NCBI GenBank assembly: GCA_031200235.1
Contig: CP133595.1
Coordinates: 372,001-436,000, forward strand
Length of the DNA stretch: 64,000 bases
Direction of reading: 5' to 3'
Source: Cuniculiplasma divulgatum
Lineage (GTDB): Archaea > Thermoplasmatota > Thermoplasmata > Thermoplasmatales > Thermoplasmataceae
In this document: piece after piece, positions 55,480 to 62,407 of the stretch
How positions within the stretch are numbered: position 1 is the first letter of the stretch
Layout: every line of letters begins with the position of its first letter
The notes under the pieces: model-generated
Told to the model about the DNA's origin: nothing
What the model saw: the letters and a program-made list of their open reading frames with translations, nothing else
The model's database searches: none
Program-made: the position numbers and the translations under genes

Positions 55480-55749
55480 CTATCTTGTGAGGGTTATCTC
55501 AATGGACGAAACGTTTGATTCTCCCCTCTCTCCCTGGAGGACCTCTGTTTCTACCTTGATATTCCCGTATTTTGCGTCCTGAATGAACTTGTGCCTTGTG
55601 ATCTCTGCAATGTCAACGGCCTTGCTGATGGCCTTGCCTCTTGCCTTGATGGTGATGTGGTCGACATTGTTATTGAACTGCGTTACAACGGCAAGAACAT
55701 AGTTCATGGTTGGTTTCTTTCCGACAAAAATGATATTCTCTTCTGCCAT
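55480..55749 (-). CDS. albA: DNA/RNA-binding protein Alba
   Basis: An 89-residue Alba, the small basic archaeal chromatin protein. The start NIIFVGKKPTMNYVLAVVTQ contains the conserved lysine that in other species is acetylated, followed by ARGKAISKAVDIAEI. The ATG has AAGGAGG about eight bases ahead and a TATA-like TAATTATATATT upstream, both strong. Monocistronic, as expected for an abundant protein. Confidence 0.96.
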   Translation of the reverse strand: MAEENIIFVGKKPTMNYVLAVVTQFNNNVDHITIKARGKAISKAVDIAEITRHKFIQDAKYGNIKVETEVLQGERGESNVSSIEITLTR

Positions 55750-55814
55750 GATGTTGCCTCCTTGTTCTGATTAGACCTGAATATATAATTATATCGAAGA
55801 TAGGACCGTGATAC

Positions 55815-56207
55815 TCAGTGGAGCCTCACAAGAGTGTCGGTACTTTTGACGCCGTCCATTGACCTGACACCATCTACAAGCTTGTTGAGTTCATCCAGGG
55901 TTTTGCAGTATGCCCGGATAACAAGATCAAACCTTCCAGAAAATTCGAAAATCTCGTCGAATTTCTTTGATAGTGTGTTGTAAATTTCCATGGATTTCTT
56001 GGGTTCCGTCTTTATGAGAACGAGCCCCTCAACGCCTTCGCTTCTCAGCACAACCGTGAATCTTTTTATGACTCCGTCCTTGACTAGTTTTTCTATCCTC
56101 TTGCGTATTGTGCCTTCGGACACATTGAGCTTCCGGGCAATTTCCGAATTTGACCTCCGGGAGTCGGATTTCAGCAACTCCAGTATTGCCCAATCCTTGT
56201 CGTCCAC
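55815..56207 (-). CDS. Lrp/AsnC family transcriptional regulator
   Basis: A 130-residue regulator. The N-terminal helix-turn-helix reads RRSNSEIARKLNVSEGTIRKRIEKLVKDGVI, and the rest is the RAM ligand-binding ferredoxin-like domain. The start is a GTG at 56207; no ATG is suitable. Members respond to amino acids and regulate amino acid metabolism; the target here is unknown. It is close to but separate from the alba gene. Confidence 0.92.
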   Translation of the reverse strand: MDDKDWAILELLKSDSRRSNSEIARKLNVSEGTIRKRIEKLVKDGVIKRFTVVLRSEGVEGLVLIKTEPKKSMEIYNTLSKKFDEIFEFSGRFDLVIRAYCKTLDELNKLVDGVRSMDGVKSTDTLVRLH

Positions 56208-56302
56208 AATGACGTATAGTATCCGGAATATAATGTCTTTCCACGCCGTTATGACTACAGTTTTTTATATATCAAAATAAATATAGACGTATTAATTCAG
56301 AT

Positions 56303-56578
56303 TTATCGGTAAAGAGTCTGCCCACGGTTGTCGTCCTGTTTTTCCCCCTTCTTTATAAGGTCCCTGGGAACTTTCATCATCCTGATTATGTTTGTGGCCT
56401 GCACCATGTACATTGGAAGACCAGTATTCTGATCATTTCCATTTCTCATTATGGCCACGATCTCCATCTTAATCTGAATGACTGATCCGTCCTTTAGCTT
56501 CACTGTTATCCACTTGGGCTCCTCGTCGATTTCGAATTCAACAAGTTCCCCTCCCGGAGGAATATTGCCTGGCATCAT
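56303..56578 (-). CDS. Small protein of unknown function
   Basis: A 91-residue protein with an acidic N-terminus and a beta-rich middle (WITVKLKDGSVIQIKMEIVAIMR), ending in a basic tail (PRDLIKKGEKQDDNRGQ). I do not recognise the family. The TATA-like box at 56601-56608 lies about 26 bases before the first of two adjacent ATG codons, so the gene is likely expressed from a leaderless message. Codon use and composition are like the surrounding genes. Confidence 0.65.
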   Translation of the reverse strand: MMPGNIPPGGELVEFEIDEEPKWITVKLKDGSVIQIKMEIVAIMRNGNDQNTGLPMYMVQATNIIRMMKVPRDLIKKGEKQDDNRGQTLYR

Positions 56579-56600
56579 AATTGTGTAACTGATTAATACT

Positions 56601-56608
56601 TTTAAATC
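56601..56608 (-). promoter_or_regulatory. TATA box of the 91-residue gene
   Basis: GATTTAAA on the minus strand about 26 bases before the ATG at 56578. Confidence 0.4.
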
Positions 56609-56655
56609 TCTCTACCACAGAAAGTTCCCTTAGACTTATGGATATTATTTTACAC

Positions 56656-56979
56656 CTAGACAGATCTTGAGAGTTTTTGCTTCAAGATCATAGTAACCTC
56701 TTCACCTATCTTTCCATATGGACTTACTGCACATATAGCTGCTGGCAGAATCTCATCGGGCTTGAATTCCCCTCGGCCCGAAAGTACTCTGTCCCTCATG
56801 CTGAACCACCTGACTTTACTGATGCAGGCGTGCATGAAGCAATATGCAATACGACCACTTTCACTTCTGCCTGCCGGCGGTCAGGGATATCAAGTGTTTG
56901 TGGTACAGATAGGCCTGCTTTCATCCTCTCTTGCGAAAAGGGAATTCCCGCCCTCAAATGTAAAATCTGTTGCATAATT
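56656..56979 (-). pseudogene. Decayed coding sequence with in-frame stops
   Basis: One minus-strand frame reads protein-like over both ends: an upstream half (INFSENYATDFTFEGG, then NSLFAREDESRPIC) and a downstream half (RIAYCFMHACISKVRWFSM, then RDRVLSGRGEFKPDEILPA), separated by two TGA codons a few codons apart. The last part, from an ATG at 56799, is still an open 47-codon frame. A second frame (59 codons from about 56979) covers the gap, so a frameshift is also possible. The original family is not recognised. Confidence 0.35.
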
Positions 56980-57127
56980 TTCGGAGAAGTTGATCATAGA
57001 ATTGCATAAGATATATCACAATGATGAAAATGGATCAAATCAGAAGATTCATGACGTTGCGGGTAACTCCTGATTTCAATTTATTTTGAACACAAAATCG
57101 CGTGCCTTGACAGATCTTGCATGCTCT

Positions 57128-57340
57128 TCATCCTGAAGGATTGGATGCTCCCATTTTTCTTCTGTTTTTGATTTCATCCCTCACAGGTCTGGTGGTTTCT
57201 CGGAAACCAATTCCTATAATCTGACCACGGATCAGGTACATCTCCCGCCTGGTGTCGAAATCCTTCCAACTAATGATTGCGTGGAGAAGTTTCTCGCATG
57301 AAATTTCAAGCTTTAACGGTGTCTGAGATTCCTGTCATTC
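57128..57340 (-). pseudogene. Coding-like fragment without a start
   Basis: An open minus-strand stretch of about 68 codons reads LEISCEKLLHAIISWKDFD, then TRREMYLIRGQIIGIGFRE and TTRPVRDEIKNRRKMG. It lacks a plausible ribosome site except for an internal ATG at 57241. The amino acid composition looks like that of a protein, but I do not recognise it. Confidence 0.25.
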
Positions 57341-57440
57341 ATCCACGTCGCAGGATAAGGGGATTTCCTGTTATGATCATTGTAACAGGAACAGAATCTT
57401 GCATTTCGGATGTGAGGTTAGTCCAGGATTTACCAGCCAT

Positions 57441-58556
57441 CTAAATTCTGATTTCATTTTCATAAATTTCTGATACGTATTCTGCTATTGCAGGAGATGA
57501 GGTTAGTCCTGGTGACTCGATTCCAATGAGGTTTATGAATCCGAATAGATTTCGGTCTGCCGCATGCCTTATGATGAAATCTGCAAATCCTCCATGACCC
57601 CCATCGAGTTTTGGCCTTATGCCCGATGAATCAGGCTGTATGGTTCTGAGGGATATAGACGGTAGAAATCTCTGAACATCCTTTCGGAATTCCTCCTCAT
57701 TTGATTCGACCCGGTAATCTATCATTCTCACTGGGTAAGCATTTGGGCCCATTTTCACAGATCCTGCCATATCTGGAGTGAGGTGTATTCCCAGGCCTGC
57801 ACCCTTTGGAACAGGATAGACCAGCATTTTGACCGGTGGATTGCCTGTTATCCTGAAGTAATCACCCTTGTAGTAATGCTGCACGTAACCAAGCCTGTTC
57901 ACATCAAGGCCCACCATGGCGGCAACCTTGTCTGCATTAAGTCCGGAACAGTTTATCACCGTATCAGCCCTTATATGGAAAACTCTATTAGCGCTTATTC
58001 CAGAGATTTCATAGTCTGAGCCTGTACTTCTCAGACCCGTGACTTCGGTGTCCAGAGAGAGCGATGCCCCATTTTCAATGGCTTCACCCAGAAAATGCTG
58101 CATGAGATCGTCAGGTTCCAGTATACCGGTAGATGGGGTATAAAGCGCCCTTTCCGCCTGAATGTTTGGTTCCATCCTGGCCACTTCGTCACCGTCAAGC
58201 ATCCTGAGCCCCTCCACACCGTTGTCTTCTCCCATTTTCATCAGTCTTTCAAGTTCCCTGATCTCGGATTCGCCAGTGGCAACAGTCAACTTACCAAGAC
58301 GTTTGTATGGTATTCCATATTTTCTGCACATTTCATAGATCATGGAATTGCCCCTGACACAGAGCATTGCCTTAAGCGATCCTGTTGGATAGTGAATTCC
58401 GGAATGGATAACGCCGCTGTTGTGGCTGCTGGTTTCCTGACCATATTTCCTGTTTTTTTCAAGAACAATGACGCCATCGTTAAGTTCCGATAGCCTGGCT
58501 GCGATTGCAAGCCCAACAACACCCGCCCCTATGACCACAATTCTTGTTTTTTCCAT
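57441..58556 (-). CDS. lhgO: FAD-dependent L-2-hydroxyglutarate oxidase-like protein
   Basis: A 371-residue flavoprotein of the DAO family. The FAD motif VIGAGVVGLAIAARLSE opens the protein; SSHNSGVIHSGIHYPTGSLKA and the ending NLIGIESPGLTSSPAIAEYV are typical of LhgO, which oxidises L-2-hydroxyglutarate to 2-oxoglutarate and passes electrons to the membrane quinone pool. The ATG is preceded by GGAGG at a spacing of about six. Glycerol-3-phosphate or other 2-hydroxyacids are possible substrates. It lies between two stretches of decayed sequence. Confidence 0.85.
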   Translation of the reverse strand: MEKTRIVVIGAGVVGLAIAARLSELNDGVIVLEKNRKYGQETSSHNSGVIHSGIHYPTGSLKAMLCVRGNSMIYEMCRKYGIPYKRLGKLTVATGESEIRELERLMKMGEDNGVEGLRMLDGDEVARMEPNIQAERALYTPSTGILEPDDLMQHFLGEAIENGASLSLDTEVTGLRSTGSDYEISGISANRVFHIRADTVINCSGLNADKVAAMVGLDVNRLGYVQHYYKGDYFRITGNPPVKMLVYPVPKGAGLGIHLTPDMAGSVKMGPNAYPVRMIDYRVESNEEEFRKDVQRFLPSISLRTIQPDSSGIRPKLDGGHGGFADFIIRHAADRNLFGFINLIGIESPGLTSSPAIAEYVSEIYENEIRI

Positions 58557-58727
58557 TATCAGCCTCCATACGTAAGCTATGCTAGTGCCAAGATAGATGT
58601 TATATGCTTTAAAGAGCTTGAGTTTAAGACCTATTGTAACGGTCCTTTAATTTTATGGAAGCGATATCCCTCTATAGATTGACCATGTGCCCCGGTTAAC
58701 ACCATTTGATTATCCACTTGTGGTGTC

Positions 58728-59000
58728 TCAAGGCCATAATTCATCCTCCAATGAGTATTTTTTGGCTTCTCCAATTTCTGGAGCCTTGGCACCTTTCAAG
58801 GAGAGAATGCAGTCCCTGTGTTTTATTGCACTCTTCTCGAATGAGACTTTGTCAAGCTTTTTGGAAGGCTTCAGTGTAATTCCATCATTAATGCTCACTA
58901 TGATATAACAAAGATCGCATTCTCCCTCTCTCACGCTAGCAGCGTCATGAAAGCGTGGCCAGAAGAGCTTTTTTCATGAGATCAGCAATATTGATATTCA
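58728..59000 (-). pseudogene. Possible frameshifted small gene
   Basis: On the minus strand a short frame beginning at an ATG just above 58980 (MNINIADLMKKALLATLS) ends in a stop, while the next frame continues with KKLFWPRFHDAASVREGECD, then LCYIIVSINDGITLKPSKKL and a charged tail to 58728. Read with one frameshift this would be a ~95-residue protein with a CDLC pair. Alternatively the second frame alone, from a GTG at 58934, is a 68-residue gene. Family unknown. Confidence 0.3.
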
Positions 59001-59193
59001 TTTCATTTTTGCAGAATATGGCTATTATGCTGATTGCGTCAGTAATTAATCTTTTCTTGTTATTTCCAGTTTTCAGAAATGTACTGAAAAGCTAAGACAA
59101 ACAGGGAATCTATCCTGTCCGCTATAGATTTAAAAAATGAAATTGCACTTAGTTGGTATGGAAATCTGTATATGTTACATGAACTACATATTC

Positions 59194-59202
59194 CTTTAAA
59201 TA
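59194..59202 (+). promoter_or_regulatory. TATA box of the Fic gene
   Basis: CTTTAAATA centred about 30 bases before the ATG at 59228. Confidence 0.4.
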
Positions 59203-59227
59203 CGTAATATGCATAAACAAGAAACAC

Positions 59228-60130
59228 ATGGATAAACACATATTAAACAGACTAAGGGAGAAAATCCTGGATCGCGGTTCGATTAGAAACCTCCCCGATA
59301 GAACACTTCAAGAATCCTCTATTCTTAATACGTGGGGAACAAACGCAATAGAGGGGAATACCCTCACTTTAGATGAAGTAACGACAGTAATTGAAAGGGG
59401 TATGACTGTACCAAACAGGCCTGTCAGGGACCTCCTTGAGACCATTCAGCATCAATCTGCCTTCAGTGAAGTGGTGAAAGGGACAATTTCAGATGTGAAC
59501 ATGCAAAGTGCATTAACCTTACATAAGATTATTTTCAGCGGAATCCTTATTGATGCCGGAAAATGGCGAACAGTGAATGTAAGAATTACCGGTTCAAAAC
59601 ACGCCCCTCCTAGGGTGGAGAAACTCCTTTCTTTGCTCAGTGGGTGGGAAAATGAATACACTGCCATGGAAATGAACAGGATGGATGTTTTTTCTCAAGC
59701 AGCAAAAATGCATTATGGTTTTGAGTCTATACACCCGTTTTCAGATGGAAACGGGAGAGTTGGGAGATTGTTGCTCAATATACACTTCCTCAACCATAAC
59801 TGGCCATTCATCAACATCCTTCCTCAACATAGAAGAGATTACCTCAACGCACTTGAGAGGTCTGGATCTGAGGGTACAGCTGAACTAAAGGCTTTCCTGG
59901 AGATAAATATGGCAAGATCTATGATCTTTCTTCTAGATAAAGTGGGTTCCGAGGAAGATACGCTCCAGTCGCTGAATGAATTGAGAAAGACCTCTGGAAT
60001 AGATTACTCATCGAAGTATATTGCCCTCAGAATAACACAAGGAGAGATCCCTGGAATCCGCCTTAACAGGGAATGGAAGACCAGTGTAGCAGCAATCAAC
60101 CTTTATCGCGAGGCTAAAGAGAAGGAGTGA
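59228..60130 (+). CDS. Fic family protein (AMP-transferase fold) with C-terminal helix-turn-helix-like end
   Basis: A 300-residue Fic protein. The catalytic motif HPFSDGNGRVGR is complete (His and Asn-Gly-Arg), so transfer of AMP or a similar group from nucleotide to a protein hydroxyl is expected. An N-terminal inhibitory helix motif of the (S/T)xxxE(G/N) type is visible in TNAIEGN, which marks a self-inhibited class II Fic. The last ~35 residues (YIALRITQGEIPGIRLNREW) resemble the excisionase/MerR-like DNA-binding pattern, hinting at self-regulation or targeting. The gene stands alone next to tRNA-Leu in a region with decayed sequence, so recent transfer is possible. No separate antitoxin is seen. 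Confidence 0.88.
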   Translation: MDKHILNRLREKILDRGSIRNLPDRTLQESSILNTWGTNAIEGNTLTLDEVTTVIERGMTVPNRPVRDLLETIQHQSAFSEVVKGTISDVNMQSALTLHKIIFSGILIDAGKWRTVNVRITGSKHAPPRVEKLLSLLSGWENEYTAMEMNRMDVFSQAAKMHYGFESIHPFSDGNGRVGRLLLNIHFLNHNWPFINILPQHRRDYLNALERSGSEGTAELKAFLEINMARSMIFLLDKVGSEEDTLQSLNELRKTSGIDYSSKYIALRITQGEIPGIRLNREWKTSVAAINLYREAKEKE

Positions 60131-60246
60131 GCGCTTTCCTTTACCTCAAATTAATTCAAAACAGTGCAGTCTCCATTAAAACATAGTGTCCTGAATTCAA
60201 ATCTCAATACAAGATACATTCCTACTAATCATCAAATTTCAGCACT

Positions 60247-60257
60247 TTTAATATATT
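60247..60257 (+). promoter_or_regulatory. TATA box of tRNA-Leu
   Basis: TTTAATATATT centred about 29 bases before the tRNA 5' end. Confidence 0.5.
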
Positions 60258-60280
60258 CCCGGAGTATAAACCGATTGATT

Positions 60281-60365
60281 GCGAGGGTAACAAAGCCTGG
60301 CCAACTGTGCAGGACTTAAGATTCTGTCCCGTAGGGGTTCGTGGGTTCAAATCCCATCCCTCGCA
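60281..60365 (+). tRNA. tRNA-Leu (anticodon TAA)
   Basis: An 85-base class II tRNA. The acceptor GCGAGGG pairs with CCCTCGC, discriminator A. The anticodon stem CAGGA/TTCTG encloses CTTAAGA, giving anticodon TAA for TTA codons. A long variable arm (TCCCGTAGGGG) follows and the T arm is GTGGG TTCAAAT CCCAT. No encoded CCA and no intron. Confidence 0.93.
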
Positions 60366-60486
60366 TATATGGTCTCTTATGAGAAACAGTCAGTGCTGTG
60401 GAATGCTTTAATCCAATATCACATAGGCGCTGGAAAAGCTGTCATAAATTGTTGAGTCAGAAAAAAAGAAGAGGTTTATGTGAAAA

Positions 60487-61818
60487 TTAGAGTTTTATTT
60501 CCGAAAGATTTGCTCCCCGCGTCTCCCTGGACAGGAGTGCTGAAACAAGGATGAACAGCTCGCCAATAATCACAAAAATCCCCCACCATTCAAAAAAAGT
60601 GGCTGCAGCAAAACTGACTATGAGCAGCAGGAAGACTGTGCTCCAGTTTCCCAGGATGAAACCTCCATTGAAGCCAAGGCCAGTTCCTGTGCTTCTTACT
60701 TCAGTTGGATATTTTTCACTGAGGAAGGCTGGTATTACCCCATAAATCCCGGTGGTCAGGAATGCTATGACGCTGGCAAATATCAGTGATCCTGTAAAAC
60801 CCAGGTCATGCCTCATGATGAGGAATGTCATAGGTATCGCAGCAATTATGGCCAGCACCGAGAATATTATCATGATCATGCGCCGGCCAATGATGTCACT
60901 CAAATAACCTGACAGCACGTAACCTACCAGTGAAACCAGGATGGCTGTGATCACCACATATATGAAATACGGAAACTTCAGGAAGCCGTTAACGGAAAGC
61001 ACTGTGGGGAAGAATCCAAGCGTGAGGCCATAGACCCAGGCTATCCCGGTCATGGCAAGAATTCCCATGATAATCTCGTACACAAGCCTCTTGTTTTTGA
61101 ACAGAGTTCCCATGGAGACCTGCTTCGCCTTGTTCCTGGTATCAAGCCACATGGCTGATTCAGGCATTTTTAGACGGATTACAAGCCCTATGACTGCTGG
61201 CACTATGCCTATCCAGAACATCCAGCGCCATGCTGTAATAGTAAACCCGGTTCCGGGAAATACATAATGGAGGTACAGGAAAATGATTGCAGCAAGAGTA
61301 TATCCCAGGGGATATCCGCTCTGAATTGCAGCGCCCCAGATGCCGCGTTTCGCTCCTTTCACGGACTCCATCAAGATGGATGAACCATTTCCGTATTCTC
61401 CCCCTGCAAATATTCCCGTGATTATCCTGAAAAAGAAAAGCAACAGCGGGGCAGCTATTCCAACAATGGCATACACCGGCAGGAAACCAGTGGCAAATGT
61501 TATAAGACCAAGTCCAAGAAGCGTGATAGTCATTGTATTTTTGCGGCCTATTCGATCTCCAAGCCTTCCAAATATCAGGCCTCCCACTGGCCTGAAAATG
61601 AATGTTGTCGTGTAGATGCTCCACGTCCCTATTATTGCAAGCCCATCATTTGCAGGGAAGAACTGGTTTGCAATTACAGGTACCAGCAGGAACATCATGC
61701 TGAGATTGAATGCGTCCATTATCCAACCGGCTATGGCGCTGGGGTATACTGACCACGCGTTGACTCTTGTTGGCGATTGATTTGAAATTTCCATTGCCAG
61801 GGGAGCAATTCTGCGCAT
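60487..61818 (-). CDS. MFS transporter, metabolite:H+ symporter (MHS) type
   Basis: A 443-residue major facilitator with 12 helices. The motif after helix 2 is GGLIFGRLGDRIGRKN and the second-half copy is SGYLSDIIGRRMIM; GIFAGGEYGNGSSILMESV after helix 4 marks the metabolite:H+ symporter group that takes up carboxylates and similar solutes. The ATG at 61818 gives the full frame; an ATG at 61794 is also possible. Substrate unknown. The gene is alone. Confidence 0.87.
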   Translation of the reverse strand: MRRIAPLAMEISNQSPTRVNAWSVYPSAIAGWIMDAFNLSMMFLLVPVIANQFFPANDGLAIIGTWSIYTTTFIFRPVGGLIFGRLGDRIGRKNTMTITLLGLGLITFATGFLPVYAIVGIAAPLLLFFFRIITGIFAGGEYGNGSSILMESVKGAKRGIWGAAIQSGYPLGYTLAAIIFLYLHYVFPGTGFTITAWRWMFWIGIVPAVIGLVIRLKMPESAMWLDTRNKAKQVSMGTLFKNKRLVYEIIMGILAMTGIAWVYGLTLGFFPTVLSVNGFLKFPYFIYVVITAILVSLVGYVLSGYLSDIIGRRMIMIIFSVLAIIAAIPMTFLIMRHDLGFTGSLIFASVIAFLTTGIYGVIPAFLSEKYPTEVRSTGTGLGFNGGFILGNWSTVFLLLIVSFAAATFFEWWGIFVIIGELFILVSALLSRETRGANLSEIKL

Positions 61819-61942
61819 TAAAATCTGGTTGCATTTATCCTGCAGTTAGCCGCTTCATGATACTGCTGACTGCTACTGGAAAAGTATGTCAATGGGTAGG
61901 GTTTACCTGCATTTCTTTAATGCTTTGCCGAAATATTGAATC

Positions 61943-62407
61943 TTACCTGTCCGCCTGATCACTGAGCGCAATCTCTATCTTTGACAGTATTGACCTGAAT
62001 TCGGCAGATTCTTCCGGGGAAAGATTCCTTAAAACGAGCTCTATGAGCTTGTTGTATACCTTTATCCCCTGCGCAAGGGCCTCATTCCCATATTCAGTTA
62101 TTGAAACTTTGATTATTCTTCGATCTGTGGCACTCCTTACTTTTGTCACGTACCCTTTCTTTTCAAGCTCATCTACAACCCCGGTTATCCATGGCCCCGT
62201 AACATCATTCTCCGTGGCCAGCGAGTTCATGGTTGTGTCGTGATCCTTTGAGAGTGAAAAAAGTACCCTCAGTTCCGTGGGCTTTATGCCAATTTTCTCA
62301 AGCTCCCGCTCTATGAGCTTCTTTCCATTCCTGAAGACACGGGAAAATATGTGCCATAGATCGATTGTATCCAGATCGCAGGATGATTCCTTCTTTTCTT
62401 CAGTCAA
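61943..62407 (-). CDS. MarR family transcriptional regulator
   Basis: A 154-residue winged-helix regulator. The DNA-binding region is TTMNSLATENDVTGPWITGVVDELEKKGYVTKVRS, with DRRIIKVSIT in the wing, as in MarR. The start is a TTG at 62407 that overlaps the stop of the upstream transporter gene; no ATG fits. It follows a DHA2 efflux pump in the same operon, so it probably represses its own operon and responds to a compound the pump removes. Confidence 0.9.
   Translation of the reverse strand: MTEEKKESSCDLDTIDLWHIFSRVFRNGKKLIERELEKIGIKPTELRVLFSLSKDHDTTMNSLATENDVTGPWITGVVDELEKKGYVTKVRSATDRRIIKVSITEYGNEALAQGIKVYNKLIELVLRNLSPEESAEFRSILSKIEIALSDQADR

Larger units (their letters stand above)
56579..57440. 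other. Gene-poor region with broken reading frames
   Basis: About 860 bases with no intact gene. Two stretches on the minus strand look like decayed coding sequence and are listed separately. Nothing like an insertion sequence end, tRNA or repeat is visible. Confidence 0.55.
58557..59227. other. Gene-poor region upstream of the Fic gene
   Basis: About 670 bases without an intact recognised gene. It contains the lhgO promoter region, a possible minus-strand remnant at 58728-59000, and the promoter of the Fic gene. Confidence 0.5.

Noticed and set aside
56656-56979. A selenoprotein or recoded gene with in-frame TGA codons
   Set aside because: Two TGA codons occur within a few codons of each other, no selenocysteine signal is visible, and the flanking frames look decayed.
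60281-60365. An integrated element at tRNA-Leu
   Set aside because: No integrase gene and no second copy of the tRNA 3' end is visible in the window. A boundary outside the window cannot be excluded.
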